Source: Cercophora sp. LCS_1
Lineage: Eukaryota > Ascomycota > Sordariomycetes > Sordariales > Lasiosphaeriaceae
Direction: 5' to 3'
NCBI GenBank assembly: GCA_036250225.1
Contig: JAPZLL010000002.1
Coordinates: 1,798,001-1,862,000, forward strand
DNA length: 64,000 nt
Part shown: positions 43,801 through 56,788 of the stretch, in pieces
How positions within the stretch are numbered: position 1 is the stretch's first letter
Layout of the letters: the number at the start of each line of letters is the position of its first letter
Translations under genes and position numbers: made by a program
The notes under the pieces: generated by a model
Seen by the model: the letters and a program-made list of their open reading frames with translations, nothing else
Database searches by the model: none
Told to the model about the DNA's origin: nothing

Positions 43801-46800
43801 GGCGCAGTGATCCGACTCTCCCGACGCTCAACTTCGGGCACCAGACTAACATAGGCGGGCGGCCGAGACCTCCGCAGCGAAGAAAAACACATGCTCCTTT
43901 GCTCGATTCAACGAGTGGTTGCCGGCGCGGTTGCTAGCTGGCAAGGCACATCCACAACCACGATTGCGGTCGATTTGGAATCCCCGATACGGTGACAGAG
44001 CTTGTGAGCGGTGAGGAGCGCAAGTTGAGAAGCGATGTTTCAATGTGTCCCGTCGACGTTGATCCGGAGTACCCAAAGAAGGAAAGCGATCCCCGCCTCA
44101 GGTCCGGAATCCTCAGCAACACCGATAATACCCCACGCAACGGGAAGACTTACTTGTAGCGGCTTCGAAACCTTGGGCAGGGTCTGGCTACCAACCCAAA
44201 TCCGTCCTGGCGCATCATCCACTCGACCTGTGACGCTCGCTTCAAGGACGCACTGGTGCTACGCAAGAAGCGATCAAGCTCAAGGCAAGATCTGAAAGTT
44301 CCCTGAGCCATGATTTACTCCGTGCACGCTCGTTCGTCTCAAGCAACGTCCATTCTAGGGTCTTCGTCCTGTGTTTGCAACACTATTGACTTGGTACTTG
44401 GTTCAAGCTCCCCGGGGCTCGAGCGTTTTGGAAGAATAGATCCGGAATCGTCCTGTGCCACACCATATGATATTGTTGTCGTTAATGGCAGCGATTCTCG
44501 CGGAAGGGCGCTAATTCTTGTGGTCGCTTGACCAACATCAGCACTATTTTGAGCTCCACAAGATTGCGCCATCCGCTGACGCTCAACCGTTCGGCTCAAC
44601 CCCAGCCGAACCAAGGAGTCGCGGTTCGGCACCAGAATTTGCGGAACGGGGAAGACTTGGAGATGATATCGCCCCCACGCTTCCCTCAAAGTCCAAGATT
44701 GTCTACCCCACGACCAAAATTCGAGACCAAACCACGGGCATTCTTCGTTTGGGTACAATCTTTCTGGGCCACACTCCAATTGTTGAGCCGGCCAAGCGAG
44801 AGACGGCTGGCACAGATGAGCATGGCCAACGGCGCTGAAGATGGTTGTGCAGCCTCCTCGGTCCCGCGAGTCCTGTCCCCCACGTTGATTTGGGGAGAAT
44901 TGAATGCACCCCACACAGATATAAAGCATGTTGCCGGGATGGTGGGATGCCTTCAATACTGGTGAATCTGAGTACGTTTGAGTGGCTGGAGTACCTTCGG
45001 CGGCCCACGTGTGCGTGTCGGCCGCTGCCGTTCTCCCGCCCGTGGCCAGGGCCGCCAGGAAAATTGACGGATCAGGTCGCCCTCGACAGACGGACCATGG
45101 CAGGATACGGCCCGTTTGGCCTTTGGGGACCCTGGCGACCTGGCGTTGTTGGGAATGGTTAGCGCACGCGTTGAACAGCTGGCGGAAGAGTTCCCCGATT
45201 ATCGAGATGTTGCGGTCCCGGCACATGGCGGACAGGCCAGGGTGAAAAAAAAAAGTAGGTAGGGGCCCTTGTGGTGATCTTGGCCATGGCGCTTGACGTC
45301 GGTTTGAGGCGGACGTAATAGGGACGCAGATGCAAGTCGTTCACCTGTGCAGCTGGTGAGGGGGTCGCAGAAGCATGGAACACTGGTGGAATTGGAAATG
45401 GATGAAAGTTCAGAGGACGGGAAGTCGGGATGCAACCTGCACACGTTTTTTTTTTTCTTCGCTGCCTTTGCGATTTACGACCCCGCCATGCTGCTTTGAA
45501 CTCGAGCTTGATGCCCGAGGCTACTTTCAACGTGGGCAAGTGCGAATGGGCCTTGAATCTCGGGCACTTGCCTTGAGACTTTGTCCATGAAACGAAGGGA
45601 TACCGTGAAGATGGAAGGAACAATAACCCACAACGAAAAGTTCCGTTGCCAGCCTCATGGTCAGGTTCTGGGCTCCGGTGACCCCCGCATCGCGAGCAAG
45701 ATCCCCTGAAACGCGCCAGATCCGAATTGAGAATTGACTGCATTCAACTGCATCGAGTTCAACAGCCATCACACTGTAAACTCCAACCAGGTTGTCGGAT
45801 AGAGGCAACAACCAATAGTACGTATGTGCTCGGACGTCATCCGCCATTCCCTGATGTTTCCCAAACGTGCATGTCGCGCAGATCGAGATGCGGAGCAGCA
45901 GTCATTCTGAAGTGCATGATGCTGAGCCAAACCATTGATCCGGATTGGGCCCATCGCCAGGCCGCAGCGGCAGCAACAGCAACAGCAGCGATGACATTCA
46001 GATCGTTGTCATGTCGCGAATCATTGCGGAGGAAGGTGAATGGAACACTCGCACACCATCTCCTGCTCCATCAACGTTCATGAACACGAAACGGTCGAAG
46101 CGAGTCCCCGCCCCTCTCCGTTCCCTCCATCCGCTCTTCTCCACTCCGACCTACCGATCGCCGACCTCGCATCGTTTGATGTTTTATGATTCACCGCCGT
46201 CCGCTTCGCAAACTCGAACGATATTCCGCCCAACAACAGCAAGACCGCTTAGTCACGGGTCCAAGCAGACCGCAAGGGCCACGGGAGTCAGCTTTTACCC
46301 ATACCAGACGGACCGGTACGGCGAACCAACGCAGTAGCTTGCAAAACGCTCCCATCTTGGGGTCTGAGAGTCTCATGTTGGATCCTCTTTGGCTGTCACC
46401 CGCTGTGCGTTCCCACGCATGCTGTAGAGAAAGCGTCGGCAAGTGCAAAAGTGGGAACGCCGCGATGCGCCCGGCCCAACTACAACCCTTGTCATCAAAA
46501 GCAGTCACCACACCACCATGAGGGATTCCGCCAGTCACTACATGCCATTGCGAAAGCCGGCTGTGGCTCGGACTGTCTTGATATTGTTTGCGCAAAAGCC
46601 CAGCCACAGAACTAACTGCTTGTAGAAACGACTACATGAAGCTGATCAAGGCGACAAATTCATCCCCATGCTTCTCGGCCGCTCGCATCCGCAAAATCCC
46701 TTGGCGGAACATCAAGGTGGCGAGAATTTGGACTGGGGTCTCCCCTACCATCACTGTCTGTGCCCGGCAAGGAATTCCGTCTAGCAGGGCGGTGAACAAT

Positions 46801-48773
46801 TCTCGTGGCCTCTTCTTTGGTGTTCCTATCGGATGTCGACCGCAAAGCTTGGCTAGCAATTACCGCGCTCTGCAAGCCATAAGATCCCATCTGATGGAAG
46901 CCGCTATGCCCGCTCATTCGCAGACAACCTGGTTGTTGACCATGGGCGGCCGCCAAAACCTGGGTTCATTGGCCGCCATCATACCCCTCTGGTGTCTTGG
47001 CATGCGAGCAATGGTGCAGATGGACGGCCCTCGGCAGCGGACCCCTACCTCTCTCACTTGTGCCACGCGACAAGGCCAGACACTCAGCGTCGACCAGCAA
47101 TATCCGCCACAAACCGAACACGGAAATGGACTCGGTGTCTTTGCAACCTTGCGACGTTGCGGCGTATTTCATGTTCTTCATTTGGCAGCGGAGCATTGAC
47201 GGCGTAACATCTACCAGCTCTACCTGGCTAACCGGTGGGATTCACGGCACTGGCCCAGCTGTCGCAGTGGGGCGAGCTGGGAGCCCTTGCTGTAAATCAC
47301 GAACAAACCCTCCATTGGCCAAGGGTGCACGACAAGCTACGTTACTAGCCATGTTTCACCGCCGGGAGTTGGAAAAATTGATCATCACATCCGGAGGCTC
47401 CGGCACATTGTGTTACCTGAAAACCGCATAGCTTCCCCGCCTCTTCGGACATAAGATTGACCAAACTTCAAACACCAAGAGGGGCCTAATGTTTCCGATA
47501 TGGGGCTACGGACTATTCTCCGCAGTGATCATTAAACTCGATCAGTCTTTTATTTCGATAAAAGCCAGGGGTCATCAGGGGTGCCCTACAGTGCATGGTG
47601 ATGCAAGCCATCTGCAAGTTTTTACGAAAGGAGTCAGGTTGATCTCGGATCACACCGAAAATGGGGCCTTGGACAACATCGGTCAGTCGATGTTTCGGTA
47701 GTGTAGAAGCCTGGTGAGGCAAGCTGGAGAGTTTGGTCATTGCGCGATCCGTATTTGTCAACAGCCGTGGGTCAAGGGTACTGATGTCCTGTTCTTACCA
47801 TGTTGGCAGTTGACTTCATACTCTTCCATTTCCCGAGGTGATTTGGCAACCAAGAGTCCATGCTCTGGAGCTTGAAACTTTCAACTTGATGTCTTGTTAA
47901 CCTCTCATCGCTTGTGGTTGCATTGTTGAAACGACTCTTGCAACTACGGCCAGGCAGGAACATTGATTCCGATGGAGTCTTGGACAGACGGGAGTAACCG
48001 ATGGGCCGACGTCACAAACACAACAACATCCGCGAAACAGTGGATGAGTTAGAGACTCTAGCTAGACAAGAGTTATAACGCGCCTACTGCAGATTCTTCT
48101 CCCGCCTTGATCAACACGTCTATCATCCTCACTTTTTTGCTGCTGAAGTGAGTAGACCATTCATTGTAGCGTGTCAGTGGCATGCGTGTTGCTTTCTGAG
48201 TCACTCGGATCACCCATGTCACCTGCAAGGAGACAAAGTTTCTCTACAAAATAAATCCAAAAATGGCAGCAGCTTCCAGGCTTTGAATTTCGGTGGGGAT
48301 TTTACAGATTATATTTCGTGGAATCCGAGCTTGATGCTGAACTCAAAAGGCGGTGAAATCTGGTGGACATCTAATCCAGCGTGCATGGTCTTGGCATCTT
48401 TCGATTTCTGCTGCTGCTCCATAATGGCGCGCCTTGAACCATAATTCTGAACTTGTTTCCTTTTCCCTTCTGATGTGACCAAAGGGACCTGGTGTCGTTG
48501 GTGAACTCCACCTCTTTTTTCTCCGAATCGACAAGAATAGCCAGCGCACGGACCATTCCCCAGCCGTTCCTGCCAAAAGACAAGCCACCCTTGCAAGCCA
48601 TTTCAGCCGCAGCCTTACGACCGCCAAGACATCGCACCTGCCTTGTCTCTCACAGGCAGCGTCAGCGGAGTTGATAGGCAACCGCCGACTTCCATCTGAG
48701 AACCTCGTTGCACTCTTTTGCAGCGCCTCACCACTGGGATCGATTCAATTCGATCCGATCTCCAGGCAGCGCC
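40823..48773. other. ORF-poor interval, second half (8.0 kb)
   Basis: No protein family recognised on either strand. The longest frame (minus, 44339-45226, 295 codons) shows no domain. A minus-strand stretch at 46632-46859 reads unusually protein-like (QILATLMFRQGILRMRAAEK) but lacks a start and partners. Base composition is balanced, so it is not an AT-rich RIP-degraded block. One short CGACTTTT triplicate repeat is present. Leader and promoter of the SNF2 gene occupy the right-hand end. Confidence 0.45.
43266..43289. repeat. CGACTTTT tandem repeat, three copies
   Basis: Three perfect 8-bp units. Isolated; function unknown. Confidence 0.85.
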
Positions 48774-51700
48774 ATGGAGGAAACGGACGACTTTCTCGGC
48801 AACTACGTGGCTGCGGGGAGCCTTATCCTCGATGAGGCGAAGAGCGGACTGCCTCATGAGCTTTGGTCACTCCCCGACATGAAGAAATGGCGCTGGCTCA
48901 CCTTTTCCGACGACGATACAACGAACGAGGATTTGGAACATTACGTCCCTCACGACATCGCAAAGGTCTTACTGTGGTCAACACCACTGATCCTATGTAG
49001 GACGTGGATCCAGAACGACTGCGTGAGGATCAGCTTCAGCATAAGTCTGGACTCCTCCGCGAAAGGAATTGCGCGCGTCTATATCATCGCCGACGATGTA
49101 GATAATATCCGTGTTCCTCGCCAGATCCGCGAGCTCCAGAAATTGCGCTTCAAGATCCTGGACCGCCTTAACTTCTCGAAGAGTACTTGGTTCGGCGAGG
49201 CCGACAGCCGGCCTTCGACCCCGGTACCGTTTGGTCAACCGGAAGGCGCAAAGAAGGAAGGGCAAGAAGATTACCAGTCATTGCTTCAGATGTTCAACAC
49301 CATTCCGCCTCCTAGTCCGGACCCCTCAGCGATTGTGGACCTTGAAGCTCGCGCTGTCGCCAACAGGTTATTAAACAGCGATGTACCAGGCCTCCAATCA
49401 ACTCTCTACGACTACCAGCGGCAATCGGCTGCGCTGATGTTGCAACGGGAGGTTCAACCCGAGCAAGCATTGGACCCACGGCTGAACCAAATCGTGGACC
49501 TCGAGGGTCGACACTGGTATTACGATCCTGTGAGCGGTACGACCCTCCAGAAGCCAAGATATTATGACATGCCTAGCGGAGGAATTCTTGCCGAGGAAAT
49601 GGGGTCGGGGAAGACCCTCATCTGTTTGGCGTTGATCCTCGCGACCAAGCACATGACTACGGAGACACCCGACCTTTACCGCACGAGCGAGCCTGCCAAA
49701 CGAAAGCAGACGGCTAGTCTCATCGATATGGCAGCAGCATGCATTACAAGGAATTCGGTACCCTGGAAATCAGTCTTCACGAACGAAAAGGGTGAAGTCG
49801 AGTGGGGTGAGGGTTGTGTTGCAGCAATTCTACGGCACCCCGGATCCTACCTTTTACCTCGCCCGCCCCCGGCAAGTACCCTCCGTCGCTACAGGTTCGG
49901 CGCCACCGCAGGGGTGGAGGAGGTTTACAACAGCCATGCAAGCTTGGTCATTGTACCCCAAAACCTACTGCGGCAATGGCAATCCGAGATCCAAAAGCAC
50001 ACTCCCAATCTGAAAGTGCTGGTACTTGACAGATACGTTGACGTACCACCGGTGGAGAAACTTCTCGAGTACGAGGTCATTCTGTTCACAACGGTGCGAT
50101 TTGAACGACTTCTACAAGACGTGCAAAAGGATTTTGACCACAACAATACGCTATATAGCCCGTTGAGCAAGATTCACTTCAAGCGCCTTATTGTGGACGA
50201 GGGCCACAAGCTTGGAAACAGCACATTCGGCAAGAAAAGCGACCTTCTCATTGCAATTGACCTGCTGCAAGTGGAATCGCGATGGATAGTTACAGGAACT
50301 CCTTCCAAAGGGCTATATGGAGTCGACGGTTCTGGTGACTTGACGGCTGACAGGCTTCCTAAGAGGATGAACGCTATCACAAAGAGGGACTTGGACAACG
50401 AGGATGCGAAACGAATCGGATCCATTGCAGCATTGTATTTGAAGATGCGGCCATGGGCGAACACCCACAACGAGACCGGAGACACTCCTGCTGTGTGGAG
50501 GGACTACGTGCTGCAAACAAAGGCAAAGGGCGATCGCGCAGCGACCCAGAAGGCTTCTCTAAAGTCCACCCTGGACTCCATCATGATCCGACACCCACTG
50601 CAGCAAGTTGGCCGCTACTTGCCGAAAGTGGAAGAGAACTACGTCTATCTCGAGCCTTCATACCAGGACCTTCTTGCGCAGAATCTGTTCTCTATGATGA
50701 TTATGTTCAACTCAGTCCAGTCCCAGCGAACCGATCAGGACTTCTTCTTCCACCCTCGACAGAAAAAGGCCTTGGTGCAGTTGACGTCCAACTTGCGCCA
50801 GGCTTCCTTCTTCGGCGGTTCTTTCTTCTCCCCGCACGAGATATCGATGGCAACATCAGCGGCTCAAAAGTTTTTAGTCGATAAAAAGGTTAAGATTACT
50901 GCCGAGGACGAAGAGATACTTCGTCAAGCAATATCTTTTGGGAGACTTGCAGAAAGGAATCACATCAAAGAATGCGCCAACTCTGCTCATGAGGTCCCTA
51001 TATACCTGAAAGACTTCCCTTGGGGCGCCGGGAAGGAATGGTCGATCGATGGCCAGGAAGGCGATCCAGTATGCACAGACTCGGGTTTGGTGCTCGCCCT
51101 GCAGAAGTTCCTCCATCCTTTGGTTGATGCTCCGGCGTCTTTGCATCTGACTTTCACCTCTGGGAAATTTGCCCAACGGGGTAAGGAGGAGACAGCAAAA
51201 AAGCTGGATGGCAAAGCAGCTGTTGCTCCTCCCGCCAAACAACCCCAGCGACTTGCTGGAAGTACCAGAATCGGACAAGACAACAGTGGTCAAAGCAAGC
51301 GTCTTTTCTCTGGATTTGGGACGAAAGCCCCCAATAAGGAGGTCCCTGTCCTCCCAGGTGACAGCGTGGGGACGATCGCGGCGTCGCTGGCGGCAACCCA
51401 GCTGGTTTCGACGGCTTCCGCGAAGTTGTCATACCTCATTGACCAAATCACCAAGTACCAGGCGGATGAACAGATCATTGTGTTTTACGACAATGACAAC
51501 GTCGCGTATTACCTCGCCGGCATTCTGGAAGTGGTAAGTCGACGAGAGTAAACTGTTTGTATTCTCAGCTGACTGGTTAGCTTGGTATTCACCACCTCAT
51601 TTACGCGAGGGGGATCTCGCCTGCTAGAAGATCGCTTTACGTCGAGACGTTCAACAACAACCCAAAGTTTCGGTATGTCAACGACCATTGTCATTGCCAG

Positions 51701-52245
51701 CAGTTCTGTGTGACTGATATGCATACAGGGTGTTCTTGATGGACATCACGCAAGGTGCATTCGGCCTCGACATGAAGTCGTCATCACGCATCTACTTCAT
51801 CAACCCGGTCTTGAACCCGCAGGTTGAGGCTCAAGCTGTTGCCCGAGTAAAGCGAATCAGCCAGCAGAAGCCCGTCACCGTCCGGACCCTGGTCCTCCGG
51901 AGCACTCTCGAGGAGATGATCGTGAAGCGAAGAAGGGAAATGTCACAAGCCGAGCAGTGGAAGATACACACCATCTTAGACGACAGGCCTATATACGACT
52001 GGATCTTGAACGCAAAGATTTTGCCCATGCCCGAAACGCCCGACAATCTGGATCAGATGGCTCGGCTTGAGGTCCCGCAGCTCATCTTCGGACGAGGCTT
52101 TGGCCGCGAGATCCACCCCGATGAGGGCCTGGTCGACAGCAAGCAAGCGGATCTCATGCTCAGGATCACGCGCAAGAGGGAGTCGTCGGCACCGCCGCTG
52201 GACACACCGTCACCAAAGAAACCTCGGGTGAGGTTTGTCGACTAG
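48774..52245 (+). CDS. SNF2-family ATPase (Rad5/HLTF-like core without RING)
   Basis: Three exons: 48774-51533, 51581-51672, 51729-52245 (1122 aa). ATG at MEETDDFLGNYV. Motifs: Walker A-type GGILAEEMGSGKT (269-281), a long insertion before motif Ia (LVIVPQNLLRQWQSEI, ~391-406), motif II DEGH (475-478, normally DEAH/DEGH in this branch), and VTGTPSKGL (~514-522). The C-terminal helicase lobe has IIVFYDNDNVAYYL, VFLMDITQGAFGLDM and motif VI-like QAVARVKRISQQKP. No C3HC4 RING is found between the lobes, unlike Rad5/HLTF, and motif VI has KRIS instead of HRIG. Likely nuclear, remodelling chromatin or DNA-protein complexes; the exact role is unknown. The 1.1-kb terminal exons end in a basic PKKPRVRFVD tail. 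Confidence 0.9.
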
Positions 52246-55158
52246 GAGCGAGGGACGGGAGGGTCTACCAGGCCCTCAAACTAGGGACCCGTCGACGAGA
52301 TCATGGTGGACGCCCGCGATGTGGATGGGATCTGGGTCGACACAAAAGATCTCGACGGAATTTACATCGGGACCCCTTCTAAACAGGCACGTCCTCGTTT
52401 CCGAAAGTAGAGAATCATCTCTACGCCAGGGCACCGCCTCCTTGTTGGGACAAACACAACCGGAATCACGATATGGTAGGATCGCCATCCCACGTTTGAA
52501 GGCCAGCTCGGATGCTGAGAAGCGACTATGCAGAACCCAATGGTAGAAAGAAAATACTGTTGCCTGGGGAGATCCATGGTGTGTAAGAATAAGAATAGCC
52601 CTTTGGCAGGGGCATTTTTGTCGGATTTAAGGCAGGGACAAACAGAAAGCAGATAAGACATGGCGCTGGGGCGGGAAGGACATGGGGCCTCTTTGCTTTG
52701 GCGGTGTGGTGAGACTTCAGATGCTGGGCTGGGTCTGCCTGCAGGCACTTTGTTCGGCTTGCGGCTTGCTGTCGTGGCACACAACACACAACCCCATGGA
52801 GAGAGGGTGGCGCTGCAAAAACTTGTTCGCAGCAGTTGGTTGGGTTTGTCTGTCGTTTTTGTTGTTGGGATCGCATGTAGTGAAAATAAGATCCTAGCGA
52901 TGCTCTGTTGGGACTTTCTAGAGTCGCACTCGCAAGGGGAGTAATCCGAAGTATCCGTCCATCCAAAATGGGCCAGGTTCAAACACACACATTGATCTAG
53001 GACTGGACTGGTCTGGTTTTGTCTCTTGTGCTTCGCCGTGCCACTTCCATGTTCCGTAAGGCTGAGCCTTGGTTTCTCCCGGGTTGTATCGGGGATTCGA
53101 TTCGTGCATGTGGCGCGAGCAAATTGTCCGGGGATGTTCCGCCGGACAAGACTCCTCGCGCCACCGTTATCCCTCGGTGTCAGGAGCGTTCACAACTCTC
53201 CCCCACCCCCCCATCTGTAACTGCAGAGGTCATCCATAATCCACCAAGCTGGGAAGTTGGAGACTGGGTATCAAGTTTAATGCACACGATGCGGGGAGAA
53301 TGATGGCCCATGACGGCATGGTGGGTTTTAGATGTTGTGAGACCGGGATGGCTCACCTAGATTCTGGGCGGGGGTTGGGAACAGCGGCTGCAAGGGTGGA
53401 CAAGGATGGTCTGGCCCGAATCGAAGCGCTGTTTTCTCCGAGACATTGCTAACTGTAACCAACCTACCGACTTTACTATCATCGTCCGTCCGCCTGATAG
53501 TATTTTTCTGGTAAGTGGCCGGGTTTTGGGCTTCCGAGCGACAAAAAGATAAAGAGAGCGGGGAGAGCAAAAAACTCGCGGGGTGGGGATCGATCAGGAA
53601 GTGGCGGAGAGGTTTGTTGTTTCCTCGGTCGCGCGCCAAAAAGATGCAGCTGTTGCAGCTCGACTCCACAATTCACGTTGGATACGAAAACACACAGCAG
53701 AACAAGCGTCCAAGACTTTTCAAAAAAAAAGGCGCTGGCACCGGTATGGGATTGGCGACGAGAGGGGCCACACGTGTTTGGCCAGAGGACCTAAGGCGTC
53801 TTTTCCCAGCGCCAGGCACATGGTTCCAGTCGCTCCTCTTGCAGACCGGCGCAGCCCGGCCCCGCTGAAAAGTTTCCTCGGCGCAGGACAGTGATGTCGT
53901 CCGAGGGCGTCATTGGACGGACACATTGGCGGCTGGGCTTTTTTTTTTCTTTTGTGCTGGCCAAGCATCCAAGACATACAGAACAGAGGGAATGCGGGCA
54001 CGGCCAGCTGAGAGACATGCAGCTAATCGAGCTCAGTTGCGTCGGGTCTCCCGCGTCGACCATGTACAATACGTGGACAGCGAATCCGCATATTGCCAAA
54101 CTCACGTCATGCGAGTGTCAGTGATTCCTGGCCGGGGGAGCCTGGTCTCTTCCCGCTCAGCTCTGAGGGAGAGGGGGTCGGGCACATCGGCGTAGAAGCA
54201 TGTCTCGCTTGAACGGGCCGCATCTCGTTGGAAAAAGAAGGGAAGAAGGTTGTCCGGCGTTGGGGGACAAGCGGAAAAGCGCGAGATCGACTTTGAGACT
54301 TGCGGGTCTTGCATCCTTTTTTACTCTACCGCCGCCTCCTTCTCGCTCGCTTCCGGGTAGGTTGTTTATAAAGGTCAGCAAACGACGCTGTATGGCACCG
54401 AGTCCCGAAGGCTGGGAAAGCTGCTCGCTGAGTGAGAGCGAGCGAGTGAGTGAGATGAGAGCCGGTCAATAAAGAGTCGAAGCCTTTCGTTCGCTACTTT
54501 GTCGCTCGCTCCTGCTGCTATCAATCAGTTCAACGCATGATCCTGAGGTGGTACACACACACACACACACCAGCATCCACACAACCATGATCGACACAGC
54601 ATAACAACCCACTCGCTACCATCCACCCACCACCTTGGCTGCCCAAGGGCAAGTCGGCAGACGGAAGGCGGCAGACAACAACCTCGACAGTCCACGCTCG
54701 CTCGACAAACAAGGTTGCCTAGGTCGCACGCGGTGGGAACATAAAGTCGGCGGCGTTCCCTCCCCGCAAAGATTCCGGGCAATGGGAGTTGTGGATCACT
54801 AAGGCTTGTCCGAGCAAGTGTCGTCGATATCGCCCGTAGGCGACAGCCTCAATCAACGGCACGGTGGCAAGTGAAGGCGCGGCCTACGATTTCTACACGC
54901 CAACCGGAACACGGGAACACCCTCTTACACCAGGAAACCGACCAGTCCAGAAACCCGACTGTTCTGCGGCTGAGGACTCGAGTCGGGTCGGCAAATGATC
55001 CCCCCCCCCCTGGTGACGATCGATCGTGCACCTTGGCGGCACGTCGCTGCCCCTCATATCAAACCCGCGCAGGCACTTTGCAACCAAGAAACAGTGCCGT
55101 ATGAGCCGACCAGGAAAACAGCGACAACAAACGCGCGAAACATTGCATTCCATCCAGC
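52246..55158. other. Intergenic interval downstream of the SNF2 gene (2.9 kb)
   Basis: No recognised protein. Overlapping frames have no domain. An (AC)9 microsatellite is at 54553-54570. A T-rich stretch (53938-53955) and clustered GCTCGCT/CTCGCTC repeats (54420-54510) may be leader sequence for the downstream small ORF or F-box gene. Confidence 0.45.
54553..54570. repeat. (AC)9 microsatellite
   Basis: Nine perfect AC units on the plus strand. Confidence 0.85.
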
Positions 55159-55482
55159 ATGGCTGCTGTCTTTGAGAGTGCGGCGCCGCCGCCGCGCGCA
55201 TCGACTTGGCCATGGCGGGGTCGAAGCCGGCGCAACAGCTTGAGTGAGGGGCCCCGGTCTGTGTCTGCCCCAAGCTCGCCCATCTCGAGGCCAGGGAGAA
55301 ACTCGCTCTCGATCATGGACACAAGCAAGGCCGACCAGATCCGCACCGAAGTGGCGGCGTTGGCAGCAGCAGCGAGCCCGACGGCGAACCCGCGAATAAT
55401 GGGTCGTGTCGGCGAACGAGAAGTGGGAGGCGCCGATGGGGCTAAGTATAGCCGCCGATCATCAACATCGAATTCCCGGTGA
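55159..55482 (+). CDS. Small Ser/Arg-rich protein, 107 aa (candidate)
   Basis: ATG in good context (CCAGCATGG). Sequence blocks: MAAVFESAAPPPRASTWPWR, GRSRRNSLSEGPRSVSAPSS, PGRNSLSIMDTSKADQIRTE and a final SRRSSTSNSR. RxxS sites suggest kinase substrates; no signal peptide or membrane segment. Codon use looks fungal. The stop codon lies inside a splice-donor match (CCG-GTGAGC, from 55480), so the real gene could continue through an intron to an acceptor near 55687 (CTCGCAG), which would add about 24 residues. Alternatively it is an upstream ORF of the long F-box leader. Function unknown. Confidence 0.45.
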   Translation: MAAVFESAAPPPRASTWPWRGRSRRNSLSEGPRSVSAPSSPISRPGRNSLSIMDTSKADQIRTEVAALAAAASPTANPRIMGRVGEREVGGADGAKYSRRSSTSNSR

Positions 55483-56788
55483 GCAGCCAATTTATTATTT
55501 TTCCGTCCTCCGTCCTCCGTTCTCCGACCAACCCATCTCATCCTTCGGACGGTTTGTCTGTCCTCCCCCAAACCCCGTCCCACGCACACGTCCTACCAGC
55601 ACCAGCGCCCCACCGCTGCGCGCGCAGTCAGTGCTGGAGTTGTCCGGCGTGCTTTGCTTCGTAATCTTGTGTGTTTTCTCTCGCAGGCAGCCGACAGACA
55701 GCTCAGCCAGCCTCACCTGGAACTGGCCGAGTGGTTGGCAGGTGACGGCCATGCTGTGAAACGGTTCACCGTGTTGTGTTCGCTGTTGTCACTTGGTTGT
55801 TGAAACCCTGGCTTTTCCCATGGCGTCACTTGGGGCCCCCGCTGTCCGCCTCATTTTTCCAGCCTAGCATCCAAAGAAGGTTCAGCTGCGTTTTCGTCGT
55901 TTCACAAGCTACCCGCACCATCTTTCCGTTTTTATCTCCTCTTGGCGATGCAATCCTTGCTTGATTGCCTTCCCTTGCGGTTGTGCTGCTCGACAATCTT
56001 TCTGTTGCAGCACGGGTTCGGTTCAATAATCACCCCTTCTTTACTGCCTTTTGGAGCATTTATCTGCGCCTGGCTGCGTCCTCCAAGGGAGAGATGCCAA
56101 TTTCCCCACCATGTGGAGTGGCGCGTTTGGGAACCATCCCGTCCTTTGCGATGCAACGGACGGCGCGATTGGGTTGTCTTGGCGACCCCGAGCAAGCGCT
56201 CGGGACGAGGGGAATGGATTCGATTCTGGTCACCGCTGCTGTGCGCAACCGCGACTAGGACACGACACGCCGGAGCCTTGCGGGTCGAGTTGTTGGAGAG
56301 TCCTTGCACGTTTCTCAAAGTAGGACTTACGCTGCGGGTGAGCGTCAAAGTGCTGACCCCGCAAGGGGGAAGCGGATGCACACCACCAACGCGTGCTCGA
56401 GGCTGTGTCTCGCTCTCAAGTCCTTTTCATTTAAGAAGCCGCTGCTTGGCCCTCCCACCAGCCAGTGCCCGGGAGTTCCTGGTTTCTTCCATTTTCTGTT
56501 CTTACCGCCGACCCGGGACTGTGGAATGTTTTGTTTCGCCGCCATGACGACTTGTTGCTGACGAAAGCTGTGCTTTGGATCAGTCCTCCGCCCGCCTTTT
56601 ACAACGTGCCTTATACACACAAAAACACATACAAACGGCACTCTTCTGCCGCCGCAGCACTGCACAACTCGTTCGTCAGCTACAATGAAGAGCTGTTGAA
56701 GCCTCCGTCGCGTTTCAGGAACCCGACCTTTGCCGGGCCGGACCCAAGCCAGCAAATTACGTCTCAGCAGCTTGTTCCCCACGTGGTG
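55483..56788. promoter_or_regulatory. Long leader or promoter of the F-box gene
   Basis: 1.3 kb with CCGTCCTCCGTCCTCCG repeats at 55502-55525. An open frame without ATG extends upstream of the F-box start from 56465. A minimal uORF (MKSC, ATG near 56684) precedes the F-box ATG. No other coding signal was recognised. Confidence 0.4.

Noticed and set aside
44339..45226. Minus-strand frame of 295 codons in the gene-poor interval
   Set aside because: No domain or family match and amino-acid order looks random; length alone is expected by chance in GC-rich DNA.
45945..46337. Plus-strand frame of 130 codons, Ser/Pro/Arg-rich
   Set aside because: Compositional bias only; the first ATG is internal and no conserved block is visible.
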